Source: Paenibacillus profundus
Lineage (GTDB): Bacteria > Bacillota > Bacilli > Paenibacillales > Paenibacillaceae
Direction: 5' to 3'
Assembly (NCBI RefSeq): GCF_021369635.1
Contig: NZ_JAJNBZ010000013.1
Span: 54,636 to 118,635, forward strand
DNA: 64,000 nucleotides
The position numbers were made by a program, and so were the translations under genes. The notes under the pieces were generated by a model. The model did no database searches and was not told where the DNA came from. It was given only the letters and a program-made list of their open reading frames with translations. This document shows positions 1-8,874 of this stretch, in pieces. Position 1 is the first letter of the stretch, and every line of letters begins with the position of its first letter.

Positions 1-115
1 ATCTCGGCTTCGAAACTCGGACTCATGTGGAAACTCCGGTACTCACGTAGGTTTCCCATACGCTCCGTTCCTCCTTTCTCACTTTCATCCCATTTTCTCG
101 GTTCTGAATAGATGC
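1..115. other. Left-edge intergenic sequence
   Basis: No gene is supported here. Two adjacent imperfect copies of a unit of about 22 bases, each starting with GAAACTC and containing ACTCA, lie at roughly 11-53. The segment is downstream of the deacetylase on the minus strand and may hold its terminator, but no clear hairpin with a T-run is visible. Confidence 0.3.
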
Positions 116-1483
116 CTAAGCCGCGGCTGGCTTCTCGGGTTGAACCGGCTCCAGCTCATAATGAAACATTTTGACTTGGAATGCATCCAGCATCACCCGC
201 AGCGGCACCCACGTCATTTTATTCTGCGAGACAAGATCAGCCTCATGTATTTGAATCGTCCCGTCTGGCATCGTCTGCGACAGCTGCCCCTGCTTCAAAT
301 CAAACTCAACGGCCGTCTGATTCCATTCGACGTTCACGCGGTCCGACTCCACATTCCAATTGACCGTCCCGTTCAGCTTCTCAACGAGCATGCGCAGCGG
401 CACATACGTCTTATCTTCATAGCTCATGAACTGATCTGGCTCCAAGCGGATTTGACCTTGATCCGTCTCCACGGTGAACGTCATTGGATCCTTTGCCGCC
501 ACTAGAGTCTCGATAGGCTTAACGTTGTCTTGAATCCACGCAGTGCTCACCGGCGAACGCTTCCACCGCGCCGTGGAGCCAACGTGGAATTGAACTGGCT
601 TCACTTCCGGCGACAGCACGTCGAAGGTGTAGCCTTTTGATTTGTAAAATGCAATGATGTCCGGCAGCGCCTTGACCGTCTCGTCATGCCCAACCCCATC
701 ATGCATCAGCACGACTGTCTCTGGCAGAAGCGCTCCCTTTTTGATTGCTTGCACGATTTCTCGGGCTGGTACGCCGCGGCGCTTCGAATCCGCACTGTCT
801 ACATGCCAATCGTAGACCAAGTACCCCGCTTTATCCATTAACTCAAAGTACTGCTTGTCGAAATTCATAATCGTGCCGCCCGGCGCTCGCACCAGTACCG
901 GCTCGTAGCCTATGATTTTCTCTACGATTTGGCCTGTACGCTTGATTTGGTTCCAGAAATTGCGGAAATCGCTGTATAACGTCTTATACTCATGATTATA
1001 GCTATGATTGCCAATCGCATGCCCTTCCTTTACGATACGTTCCACCAGCTTGGGATTGCGCTCCGCCTGCTGTCCCAGCACGAAGAAGGTGCCCTTTATG
1101 TTTTCCTTGTCCAAAATATCGAGAACATCTGAGGTATGTATGCTCGGTCCGTCATCAAACGTCAAATAGATTACCTTTTCATGTTTCTTGGCCGGCGCTG
1201 CCGCTAGCGCTGTTTTACCGCCGCTCGGTAATACTGCAGCTTCTTCAGAAGGCTTGTCCGCCTTCGCCGTCCATTCCACGTTCACCGTTCCGGCGCTCTG
1301 TGCCGCGGTTTGCTTTATATCCGATGCCGCGCGTTCTTCCATCATCATTCGCTGTGAGGAAGCGTAAGCGACTTGTTCCATTTGGGATTTCCATCCAAAG
1401 GCTGTCCAGGTTCCTGCCAGGACGAGCAGCGCACATAGCGCCGCCAAAATGCGAAGCTCCATCTTACGATTGCGTTCGTTCAT
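116..1483 (-). CDS. Membrane-anchored polysaccharide deacetylase with C-terminal stalk domain
   Basis: A 455-residue protein. Residues about 10-30 form one hydrophobic anchor near the N-terminus. The NodB-type deacetylase domain follows at about 100-295: LTFDDGPS supplies the catalytic and metal aspartates, NHSYNHE the two metal histidines, then RAPGG, and a closing LMHDG motif. Residues about 345-445 resemble the copper amine oxidase N-terminal-like domain common on secreted Paenibacillus proteins, with its repeated YVPLRML / WVPLRVML signature. It probably removes acetyl groups from peptidoglycan or another wall polysaccharide at the cell surface; the exact substrate cannot be told. GAGGAGGAGC precedes the ATG. 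It stands alone, with no operon partner visible. Confidence 0.9.
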   Translation of the reverse strand: MNERNRKMELRILAALCALLVLAGTWTAFGWKSQMEQVAYASSQRMMMEERAASDIKQTAAQSAGTVNVEWTAKADKPSEEAAVLPSGGKTALAAAPAKKHEKVIYLTFDDGPSIHTSDVLDILDKENIKGTFFVLGQQAERNPKLVERIVKEGHAIGNHSYNHEYKTLYSDFRNFWNQIKRTGQIVEKIIGYEPVLVRAPGGTIMNFDKQYFELMDKAGYLVYDWHVDSADSKRRGVPAREIVQAIKKGALLPETVVLMHDGVGHDETVKALPDIIAFYKSKGYTFDVLSPEVKPVQFHVGSTARWKRSPVSTAWIQDNVKPIETLVAAKDPMTFTVETDQGQIRLEPDQFMSYEDKTYVPLRMLVEKLNGTVNWNVESDRVNVEWNQTAVEFDLKQGQLSQTMPDGTIQIHEADLVSQNKMTWVPLRVMLDAFQVKMFHYELEPVQPEKPAAA

Positions 1484-1666
1484 GTTCTTGCTCCTCCTCT
1501 TTTTCCATTCACACTATAATAATGGTATGATAATTGCTTCATTCAATCCAATGATGAGAGACTTCAGAGCTTAGTTCATAAGCCGTATTGCTAGATTATA
1601 TGAACGGTACCCGAAAAAATGACTGGCAACTCATAGATTATGCCAGATAACGCATTCACACGCAGA

Positions 1667-1692
1667 AGACCCGATCGGATTCCGCCGGGTCT
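1667..1692. terminator. Hairpin downstream of the molybdate regulator
   Basis: AGACCCG pairs with CGGGTCT around a 12-base loop, just past the stop of the minus-strand regulator. The T-run is weak. A second small hairpin, CTGGCA with TGCCAG, lies at 1623-1646. Together they probably end the regulator transcript. Confidence 0.5.
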
Positions 1693-1726
1693 ATCGTATT
1701 TTGGAGAGAACATCTCCATCCCTATT

Positions 1727-2680
1727 CTATGCTTCCATGCGGATCTCTCCGGTCCGGCTTGTATCATAGCCTCGAATCGCCATCAATTCTTCCCGATATG
1801 CAGCAGAACGGAGCACTTGCAGCAGAATGTCGATCCACGGCATATGCTCGGGCTGCTTCAGAACGACGAGATCAACCTGTTCCTGCATGAGTGGCACAAA
1901 ATCAATACCGACTGCATAGGCAACCTTCTCAATGCCAACCCCGACATCCGCTTGTCCGCTCCCGACCTGTCCTGCGACCGCTAAATGCGTCGTCTCCTCG
2001 TTTCCATATCCGTGCAGTACTTCTCTCTTCAAGCCGTTGATCCGCAGCTGCTCATCCAGCAGCACGCGCGCGCCGGATCCCCGCTCCCGGTTCACCAGCA
2101 TAATGTCTGGCTTGGCCACATCGGTCCATGAAGCAATCCCCTTCGGATTGCCGGGTTGGACATATAATCCCGCCGAACGTGCGGCCACATGAATGACCAT
2201 ATAGGGAAGACCGACTAATAATTTGCGTATATAAGGAAGATTGTACTCCCCCGTATCGCCGTCGAACAGATGCGTACTCACGATATGAGCATCGCCGTGA
2301 AAGAGCGCGATCAAGCCTTCCATGCTGCCGACGAACGAACGCAGCGGGCGAATCGATTTATTCTCTCGCTCCAAATGTTTGGACAATAATTCAAGACATG
2401 CATCATGTCCGGTAATGACAAGTTGAGATGACGGCAAGGGAGCCGCCGCCCTATGGCTGATGAGCCGCGATTCTGACAGTGCTTCTCCGTAATAAGCCGT
2501 TGCTTCGTAACGTTGCCCGCGCTGCTTGTATGCTTCCAGCTCAACGCCGTCGACCCGCATTTGCTTGCCGACGCGGTATGCGCGAAGTTCGCCTTTTTTG
2601 ATCAAATCATAAACGGTCAACTTGGATACTTTGAGCATTTGTGCGATCTCATGGACCGTATAGGACATGGAATGGGGCAT
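1727..2680 (-). CDS. HTH / periplasmic-binding-like regulator of molybdate uptake
   Basis: A 317-residue protein. Residues about 7-55 are an excisionase-type helix-turn-helix (TVHEIAQMLKVSKLTVYDLIKKGEL). Residues about 95-300 resemble the ligand-binding fold of the PBP-like family found in molybdate-responsive regulators. No signal peptide is present, so it is cytoplasmic. It is divergent from modA, and the trio regulator-ModA-ModB matches the Bacillus subtilis yvgK-yvgL-yvgM arrangement. I infer that it senses molybdate or a related oxyanion and controls modAB from the shared 327-bp gap. The ATG start follows an AAGGAGG-type site. Confidence 0.8.
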   Translation of the reverse strand: MPHSMSYTVHEIAQMLKVSKLTVYDLIKKGELRAYRVGKQMRVDGVELEAYKQRGQRYEATAYYGEALSESRLISHRAAAPLPSSQLVITGHDACLELLSKHLERENKSIRPLRSFVGSMEGLIALFHGDAHIVSTHLFDGDTGEYNLPYIRKLLVGLPYMVIHVAARSAGLYVQPGNPKGIASWTDVAKPDIMLVNRERGSGARVLLDEQLRINGLKREVLHGYGNEETTHLAVAGQVGSGQADVGVGIEKVAYAVGIDFVPLMQEQVDLVVLKQPEHMPWIDILLQVLRSAAYREELMAIRGYDTSRTGEIRMEA

Positions 2681-2784
2681 TCCGAACCTCCTTGGTATGC
2701 GCTTTCTTCGATCATACGATCGGATCGGCCACTTGACAAGGCAGGCCGTGATCGCCTTGTCACAAAAATGTTAGACATCACCAC

Positions 2785-2800
2785 TTATAACTTGTTATAA
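2785..2800. promoter_or_regulatory. Perfect palindrome in the regulator-modA gap (candidate operator)
   Basis: TTATAAC-TT-GTTATAA is a perfect 7-2-7 palindrome in the 2681-3007 gap between the divergent regulator and modA. A TATAAT-like hexamer follows at about 2805-2810. The position and symmetry suggest the binding site of the adjacent HTH regulator, which is inference. The rest of the gap, to the GGGAGG site before modA, is AT-rich and shows nothing else I can name. Confidence 0.5.
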
Positions 2801-3007
2801 CTATTTATAATGAAACATAAAGTTATGCTGCGTTTGGAAATGAATGATTGCACAACAAACTGGTTTCACCGATTTTGCACTTTGCTATTATAAACGAATA
2901 TGTTTGCAGGCTGATTTAGGCAAAATAAAGGTGAGCTTATCCCATTCCTTAGACAGGGGAATTGTGTATTCATCCAACTGAACGGTACATACAGGGAGGA
3001 ATTAACG

Positions 3008-3856
3008 ATGTTGAAGAAGAAGCGCCTGCAACCATACCGAATGAAAACGCACCTTGGAATGATGCTCATCCTCATGCTGTCCCTCGTCGCTCTCTTGGGG
3101 GGCGGCTGCAGCGCCAACACAGGAGTTGGAGCCAATGGGAACACGGACACGCAACCGCCCGAGGTCCAATTGACCGTCTCCGCGGCCGCCAGTCTGCAGG
3201 ATGCGCTGGCAGAACTGAAGCAATCCTATGAGAAAGACCATCCGAATGTAAAGGTCCTAATTAACTTCGGTGCTTCTGGCACACTGCAGAAGCAGATTGA
3301 ACAGGGCGCACCGACAGATTTATTCATCTCCGCGGGCAAGAAGCAAATGGACGAGTTGCTGCAAAACGGCTTGATCGATGACAAGTGGCAGCGCCCCTTG
3401 CTGAAGAACGATCTCGTCGTCATCGTACCGAACAATCAAGTAGCGGAGTGGACGGGATTGGAGCCGCTCGGCACGGAGCAAGTAAAGCGGATCGCTATTG
3501 GAGCGCCAGAGAGCGTGCCCGCTGGAAGCTATGCGCAAGAAGTGCTGAAAAAAACGAAGTTATGGGAGCCGTTGGCCGACAAATTCGTCTTAACGAAGGA
3601 TGTGCGCCAAGTGCTCTCCTACGTGGAAACGGGGAATGTCGATGCCGGGTTCGTCTATCGTACGGATGCGATTACCGCCAATAAAGCGCTCATCGCCTAT
3701 ACGGTCGACTCCTCTATGCATAAGCCGATCGTCTACCCGATGGGTATCGTAAAGGCTACATCTCATCCGACAGAAGCGCAGGAATGGTATCAATACTTGT
3801 CTGGCGAGGAAGCAAGTCACATTTTTGAGCGCTATGGCTTCCATCTTGCCGATTAG
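3008..3856 (+). CDS. modA: Molybdate ABC transporter substrate-binding lipoprotein ModA
   Basis: A 282-residue lipoprotein. A signal peptide ends in a lipobox (LGGGC, Cys near residue 35). The mature part has the ModA hallmarks: TVSAAASLQDALAEL, FGASGTLQKQIEQGAPTDLF and a long C-terminal lobe ending with VYPMGIVKAT. It binds molybdate or tungstate outside the membrane and hands it to ModB. GGGAGG lies 8-9 bases before the ATG. modB begins 26 bp downstream, so the two are cotranscribed. Length is normal for the family. Confidence 0.92.
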   Translation: MLKKKRLQPYRMKTHLGMMLILMLSLVALLGGGCSANTGVGANGNTDTQPPEVQLTVSAAASLQDALAELKQSYEKDHPNVKVLINFGASGTLQKQIEQGAPTDLFISAGKKQMDELLQNGLIDDKWQRPLLKNDLVVIVPNNQVAEWTGLEPLGTEQVKRIAIGAPESVPAGSYAQEVLKKTKLWEPLADKFVLTKDVRQVLSYVETGNVDAGFVYRTDAITANKALIAYTVDSSMHKPIVYPMGIVKATSHPTEAQEWYQYLSGEEASHIFERYGFHLAD

Positions 3857-3882
3857 TTGTCCACACGAAAGGAGGAGGAAAG

Positions 3883-4557
3883 GTGTCGTTCTGGAGTCCA
3901 GTACTACTCTCTCTGCAAATTACGATCGTATCAAGCCTCATCGTAATGGGGCTTGGCATCACCGTTGCTTGGTTATTGAAAAACCGCAGCTTTCGCGGCA
4001 AGACGCTGCTCGAAACGGCCTTTATGCTTCCGCTCGTCCTCCCTCCTACCGTGGTGGGCTTCATCCTGCTCGTTCTTCTCGGCAGACGGAGCCGCTTAGG
4101 CGAATGGGCTGAGGCGTGGCTCGGCCACCCGCTCGTCTTTCACTGGTCGGGCGGTGTCATCGCAGCCGTCGTCGTCTCTTTCCCGCTCGTCTATCAATCG
4201 CTCAAGGTCGGCTTCGCCTCGGTCGATACCGAGCTGGAACAGGCGGGACGGGTAGAAGGAGCCGGCGAATGGCAAGTATTCCGCCATATCACGCTTCCAC
4301 TCGCCTCGCGTTCCATCGTGACCGCCTACATCCTCGGCTTTGCGCGCGGGCTCGGTGAATTCGGCGCGACGCTGATGGTTGCCGGCAATATTCCGGGCGT
4401 CACGCAGACCGTGCCGACCGCCATTTATTTTGCCGTGGACGCTGGCAATACGACGCTCGCTTGGGCATGGTCCGGCTGTATGATCGCCATCTCCTTCCTC
4501 CTCCTCTTTGTCGCCAATCAAGGGCAGAGGGACGCCGGCACTCGCAGTACGCGGTGA
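3883..4557 (+). CDS. modB: Molybdate ABC transporter permease ModB
   Basis: A 224-residue integral membrane protein with five or six hydrophobic helices and the ModB/CysT-type EAA loop (ELEQAGRVEGAGEWQVFRHITLPLA, centred near residue 125), which docks the ATPase. It starts at GTG after a strong GGAGGAGG site. The usual ModC ATPase gene is not next to it: after a gap of about 190 bp a different transporter begins. An ATPase from elsewhere must energise it, as seems to be the case for the B. subtilis yvgL-yvgM pair. Confidence 0.9.
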   Translation: MSFWSPVLLSLQITIVSSLIVMGLGITVAWLLKNRSFRGKTLLETAFMLPLVLPPTVVGFILLVLLGRRSRLGEWAEAWLGHPLVFHWSGGVIAAVVVSFPLVYQSLKVGFASVDTELEQAGRVEGAGEWQVFRHITLPLASRSIVTAYILGFARGLGEFGATLMVAGNIPGVTQTVPTAIYFAVDAGNTTLAWAWSGCMIAISFLLLFVANQGQRDAGTRSTR

Positions 4558-4635
4558 CGACAGTCGGCCATTGCTGTATATAACAGTTCCATATTCCTTA
4601 GTATTGTGTTTTTCTCATCCCGCAAAAAATAACTA

Positions 4636-4665
4636 TTGCGTTTCCTGCTCAAAGTTTGGTATTAT
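4636..4665 (+). promoter_or_regulatory. Candidate sigma-A promoter for the first ABC-2 exporter
   Basis: TTGCGT and TATTAT are separated by 18 bases, about 80 bp before the first permease gene. This is a fair but not ideal match to the vegetative consensus. Confidence 0.4.
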
Positions 4666-4747
4666 ATTCCTCGCTCTCTCTACGCGCATTTCACCCTGCA
4701 TCGAAGTGTCGGCTTGCCGCAATTCATGATGATGACGGAGGTGTTGA

Positions 4748-5524
4748 ATGCTTTTTTTAACGTTGGCCCGCAAAATGTATCTCAGCAACTTGCAGTACCG
4801 CAGTGCACATCTCGTGCACAACATCGCAAGCGCTCTGTTCGGCCTCATTTACGTATCGGTCTGGACAGGCATCGGCGAAGGCCGTTCGCTTGGCGAATAC
4901 GGATTGAATGGCATAATCAGCTATGTCGCGTTCAATCAGGCGAGCTTATGGATCGCCGCCTTTCTCAACAACGGACTCGGCATGGAGCAGTCCGTGCGAA
5001 CCGGGCAGATTGCCCTCGATCTCGTCCGTCCCGTTCATCTGTTCTATCAGCTCATGAGCAAGGAATGGGGGCAGATTGCCTACCAGTTCGTGTACAAGTT
5101 TCTTCCGATTTACGCGCTTTATTTCTTCGTATTGCCGCTTCACGTCCCCTCATCCGTTATCACTTACGTGTGGACCGCTGTAGCTTTGACGCTTGCCGCG
5201 TACATTTCCATCTGCTTGAACTATATCATCGGGGCCGCCGCGCTGTGGACGACCGAATCCCGCTGGCTGTACTGGGTCAACTATGCGTTCAGCATGCTGT
5301 TGTCCGGCTTTCTCATCCCGATTGAATGGCTCCCGCCGTGGCTCGCCGCGATTAGCCGCGCGTCGTTCTATCCATTTCTGCATTATGTGCCGACTCGAAT
5401 TTACTTGGGGATGGAATCTCCATCTGCGCTCGCCGGGTCGCTCTTTTGGTGCGCTCTATTCACTGTCGTATGTCTCGCCGTTACCGGGATGATGCGGCGC
5501 AAAGTGGAGGTGCAGGGCGGATGA
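4748..5524 (+). CDS. ABC-2 exporter permease, first subunit
   Basis: A 258-residue protein with six predicted membrane helices and no signal peptide. It resembles the permease family of COG4587, which travels with COG3694 permeases and COG4586 ATPases; the substrates of these exporters are mostly unknown. A GGAGG site lies 6 bases before the ATG. Its stop overlaps the next start as ATGA, so translation is coupled. A paralogous set in the opposite orientation lies at 29234-31907. Confidence 0.82.
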   Translation: MLFLTLARKMYLSNLQYRSAHLVHNIASALFGLIYVSVWTGIGEGRSLGEYGLNGIISYVAFNQASLWIAAFLNNGLGMEQSVRTGQIALDLVRPVHLFYQLMSKEWGQIAYQFVYKFLPIYALYFFVLPLHVPSSVITYVWTAVALTLAAYISICLNYIIGAAALWTTESRWLYWVNYAFSMLLSGFLIPIEWLPPWLAAISRASFYPFLHYVPTRIYLGMESPSALAGSLFWCALFTVVCLAVTGMMRRKVEVQGG

Positions 5525-6312
5525 AATGGATTCACATGTACGCTCTTCTCGTACGCGCAAGCATCCGCAGCCGGATGCAATATAAGTTCAACTTCTGGTT
5601 CTCGAGCATCATGGCTGCGATTATTAATGTCGTCGAATTTCTTATGCTGGCGGTCATACTGCTTAAGTTCGGCCATATCAAAGGCTGGAGCTTGGCGGAA
5701 GCCGGATATTTGTATGCCGTGCTGTCTTTGTCCAAGGCACTGTACCGGATGTTCGCCTCCGATGTGCATCATTTGGAAAAGTATCTGGTCACCGGCAGCC
5801 TGGACAGCCTGCTGCTGCGTCCCGTCCCGGTTCTGCTCGCGCTTATGTCGCAAAATTTCTCGATCAAGTTCGGCGAGCTCATTCAAGGCATCGCCATTCT
5901 TGCCTTTAGCATGGGAACCATGATGCAGACCGGCCAGATCACCTGGACCGCACTGCCCCTCACCGTCATCGTCATCCTGTCGGGATCGGTGCTGCTGTTC
6001 GCCATTGGCTTGCTTACGGCAACGGCTGGATTCTGGATTACCCGGATTGAAGAGCTGCAGAACATTACCGAAGATGCGGCACGGACGGCGGCGCAGTATC
6101 CGATGAGCATTTATCCGAAATGGCTGCAGGGATTGCTTATTAGCGTCATTCCGGTCGGGTTCGCCAATTATATGCCTTCGTTGTACATTCTGCGGCACGA
6201 AGCCGGGATCTGGCTGGTCGGCTTATCCATTCTGGTCGCGCTGGCGTTGTTCACAATCGCCTTGCGGGCATGGAAGATTGGACTCGCGCGATACCAGAGC
6301 ACGGGCAGTTGA
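5521..6312 (+). CDS. ABC-2 exporter permease, second subunit
   Basis: A 263-residue protein with six predicted helices, related to COG3694 permeases. I chose the ATG at 5521, which overlaps the upstream TGA as ATGA, over an in-frame start at 5446 inside the preceding gene. The conserved RPxPxLL stretch in the first cytoplasmic loop (LLLRPVPVLLALM) is also seen, in altered form, in the partner permeases. It probably forms a heterodimeric channel with the preceding permease. Confidence 0.8.
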   Translation: MKWIHMYALLVRASIRSRMQYKFNFWFSSIMAAIINVVEFLMLAVILLKFGHIKGWSLAEAGYLYAVLSLSKALYRMFASDVHHLEKYLVTGSLDSLLLRPVPVLLALMSQNFSIKFGELIQGIAILAFSMGTMMQTGQITWTALPLTVIVILSGSVLLFAIGLLTATAGFWITRIEELQNITEDAARTAAQYPMSIYPKWLQGLLISVIPVGFANYMPSLYILRHEAGIWLVGLSILVALALFTIALRAWKIGLARYQSTGS

Positions 6313-6397
6313 CCGGTTGTTCGGCCAATGGAAACAAGATGACACACACACAACCAAGACGATGAGGGCCGCCAACGCGGCAGGAGGAGATACTTCC

Positions 6398-7366
6398 ATG
6401 ATTACTGTAACTGAATTGCATAAACAGTTCCGTCGAGCGGCGCCGAAGGAAGGGCCGTTCAAAGGGCTGCGTTCCCTGTTCTCCCGAGACTATCAGGTGA
6501 AGGAAGCAGTATGCGGCATCAGCTTCCAGATTGAACCCGGCGAATTCGTCGGTTACATCGGCCCGAACGGCGCCGGAAAATCGACGACGATCAAAATGCT
6601 GTCCGGCATTCTCCATCCAACCTCGGGGGAAGTGCGAATCTTCGACCGCAGTCCGCACCAGGAGCGCCGGCTGGTGACGAAGCGGCTTGGCGTCCTATTC
6701 GGACAGCGGACACAGCTGTGGTGGGATCTGCCGACCCGCGATTCCTACGACATTCTTGCCGCCATGTACGGGATGGATGCGGCGAAGAAGCGAACACGGC
6801 TCGGGCAGCTGCGGGAGCTGCTTGCTCTGGACGAATTCCTCGACACCCCTGTCCGGCAGTTGTCGCTCGGGCAACGGATGCGGGCCGACATCGCCGCAGC
6901 ACTTCTGCACGATCCAGACATTCTATTCCTGGATGAGCCGACCATCGGGCTGGACGTCATTGCGAAGCGGAACATTCGCCAGTTTCTTAAAGATATCAAC
7001 CTCAATCTGGGTAAAACGATTATGCTGACGACACACGATATGGACGACATCGAGCAGTTGTGCAGCCGGGTCATCGTCATTAACCACGGCCGCCTCGGCT
7101 TCGACGGCACGATTGACGATCTCCGCCGGAGGATTGGCCTCCCTACTATTATCCGCGTCACGTACAACAAGGCGGAAAGCATGGAGCATGAGGTTCCTGC
7201 TCCGCTTCGTTGCCACAGCCGTGCCGGACGCACGCTGACCGTCGAATGCAACCGCGAGCAATTAAGCGCCATGGAAGCGCTGCGGCTGTTGGAGCAATTC
7301 GGAGAGCTAGAGGACGTTCATATGGAGGAGCCTAATTTCGAGGATATTATTCATCGGGTGTATTGA
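6398..7366 (+). CDS. ABC-2 exporter ATPase
   Basis: A 322-residue ATPase of the COG4586 type. Walker A is GPNGAGKST, the signature is LSLGQRMRADIAAALLHDP, Walker B is ILFLDEPTIGLD, and an H-loop histidine sits in LTTHDMDD. The C-terminal extension of about 80 residues is usual for this subfamily. The ATG at 6398 follows GGAGGAGA; a longer in-frame start at 6278 lies within the previous gene and lacks a ribosome site. It powers the two permeases just upstream, and together they form a complete exporter of unknown cargo. Confidence 0.87.
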   Translation: MITVTELHKQFRRAAPKEGPFKGLRSLFSRDYQVKEAVCGISFQIEPGEFVGYIGPNGAGKSTTIKMLSGILHPTSGEVRIFDRSPHQERRLVTKRLGVLFGQRTQLWWDLPTRDSYDILAAMYGMDAAKKRTRLGQLRELLALDEFLDTPVRQLSLGQRMRADIAAALLHDPDILFLDEPTIGLDVIAKRNIRQFLKDINLNLGKTIMLTTHDMDDIEQLCSRVIVINHGRLGFDGTIDDLRRRIGLPTIIRVTYNKAESMEHEVPAPLRCHSRAGRTLTVECNREQLSAMEALRLLEQFGELEDVHMEEPNFEDIIHRVY

Positions 7367-7376
7367 GATAGAAAAA

Positions 7377-7422
7377 GAGCCGGGGAGAAGCAGGAAAACA
7401 TGCCCTGACTCTCGCTCGGCTC
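7377..7422. terminator. Bidirectional terminator between exporter and deo operon
   Basis: GAGCCG pairs with CGGCTC, with further imperfect pairing inside. It is preceded by AAAAA and followed by TTTATT, so it can end both the plus-strand exporter operon and the minus-strand pdp transcript. Confidence 0.75.
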
Positions 7423-7460
7423 CTTTATTAAAGCTTCGGCCTAAGCAACAACCGTTCCGT

Positions 7461-8762
7461 CTATTCCGTCACAATGTCATGTATCAGTACAGGCGTCTCC
7501 GCATGGCTGCCAATGCGGATGTTCGCGTAAATCTTCTCGATAACATCGTCCACGCTTTCCCGATTCGCATGAATGGTCACCAGTGACTCTCCGGCTTTGA
7601 CCTTGTCTCCGATTTTCTTGTTCAGCATCAATCCTACAGCCAGATCGATTTCGGATTCCTTGGTAGCGCGTCCCGCTCCGAGAAGCATGGCTGCGGTTCC
7701 GATTTCATCTGCCACGATTTCGGCGACCATGCCGTCTTCCTTCGCAGGCACTTCTATGATATAGGCTGCTTTTGGCAATTTGTCCGGGTCATCTACTACG
7801 GAAGAATCTCCGCCCTGATTGGCAATAAACTCTTTGAATTTCTCCAGCGCTTTACCGTTATGGATGACTTCTTTCAGCTTTTCTTCGGCTTCTTCCAGTG
7901 AATCTGCTTTGCCGGCGAGATAGACCATCTGTCTTCCGAGCGCGAAGCACAGCTCCTCCAGATCCTTCGGCCCGTGACCTCGGAGCGTATCAATGGCCTC
8001 TTTCACTTCCAAGGAATTGCCGATCGCGCTGCCGAGCGGCTGACTCATGTCGGATATGACTGCCATCGTCTTGCGTCCGACTTTGTTGCCGATGCTGACC
8101 ATGGCATGGGCCAGCTCTTTGGCATCTTCAGCGGTTTTCATGAACGCGCCTGCGCCGGTCTTCACATCCAGCACGATGGCATCGGATCCTGCCGCGATTT
8201 TTTTGCTCATGATCGAGCTCGCAATAAGTGTAATCGAATTTACGGTTGCCGTAACGTCGCGCAATGCATACAGCTTTTTGTCGGCTGGCGTGAGATTGCC
8301 AGTTTGTCCGATAACAGCGATTTTATGCTCATTTACCAAGTTCACGAATTCGTCTTTGCTGATCTCTACGTGGAATCCTTCAATGGCTTCCAATTTATCA
8401 ATCGTCCCGCCGGTATGGCCGAGCCCGCGTCCGGACATCTTCGCCACCGGAATATCCAAAGCAGCTACAAGCGGAGCCAATACCAGAGTGGTCGTATCGC
8501 CTACGCCTCCGGTGGAGTGCTTATCTACCTTGATGCCTTGTATCGCCGACAGGTCGATAGTGTCTCCGGAATGAACCATGGCCATGGTCAAATCGGCCCG
8601 TTCACGCTCGTTCATATCCTGAAAATAGATGGCCATTGCCAAGGCGCTGACTTGATAATCCGGAATGTCGCCTTTTGTATATCCATCAATAATGAAATTG
8701 ATTTCTTCAGTTGTCAGTTCCTTGCCGTCCCGCTTCTTCGCAATCAAATCCACCATTCTCAT
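7461..8762 (-). CDS. pdp: Pyrimidine-nucleoside phosphorylase
   Basis: A 433-residue cytoplasmic enzyme that splits uridine, deoxyuridine and thymidine with phosphate. The glycosyltransferase-family helical N-domain is followed by the phosphate-binding [11 protein letters not shown] segment (about residue 80). [16 protein letters not shown] and the C-terminal pyrimidine-phosphorylase domain are present. Length matches Bacillus Pdp. It is the last gene of the deo operon. The start has an AGGAG site. Confidence 0.95.
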   Translation of the reverse strand: MRMVDLIAKKRDGKELTTEEINFIIDGYTKGDIPDYQVSALAMAIYFQDMNERERADLTMAMVHSGDTIDLSAIQGIKVDKHSTGGVGDTTTLVLAPLVAALDIPVAKMSGRGLGHTGGTIDKLEAIEGFHVEISKDEFVNLVNEHKIAVIGQTGNLTPADKKLYALRDVTATVNSITLIASSIMSKKIAAGSDAIVLDVKTGAGAFMKTAEDAKELAHAMVSIGNKVGRKTMAVISDMSQPLGSAIGNSLEVKEAIDTLRGHGPKDLEELCFALGRQMVYLAGKADSLEEAEEKLKEVIHNGKALEKFKEFIANQGGDSSVVDDPDKLPKAAYIIEVPAKEDGMVAEIVADEIGTAAMLLGAGRATKESEIDLAVGLMLNKKIGDKVKAGESLVTIHANRESVDDVIEKIYANIRIGSHAETPVLIHDIVTE

Positions 8763-8793
8763 CGTCTTTTCTCCTCACTGTATGCATTGAAGT

Positions 8794-8822
8794 CATTTTG
8801 CAAAAGCATATTTTGCAAAATG
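8794..8822. repeat. Perfect hairpin between deoD and pdp
   Basis: A 12-bp perfect stem (CATTTTGCAAAA with its complement) closes a GCATA loop. Each arm contains the palindromic TTTTGCAAAA. It lacks a terminal T-run on the minus strand, so it looks more like an mRNA processing or stability element, or a protein site, than a full terminator. Confidence 0.5.
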
Positions 8823-8874
8823 CTGGTTGGACAAATCCCATCTTGGGATGCTTCGTGATCAAAAGGGGAACCTC

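Noticed and set aside
5401-6198. A 265-codon minus-strand frame antisense to the ABC-2 permeases
   Set aside because: Its composition (Gln, Arg, His rich) is that of a shadow frame, and the plus-strand permeases have clear family features and coupled starts.
7974-8858. A 294-codon plus-strand frame inside pdp
   Set aside because: Antisense shadow of pdp; no ribosome site and no recognisable domain.
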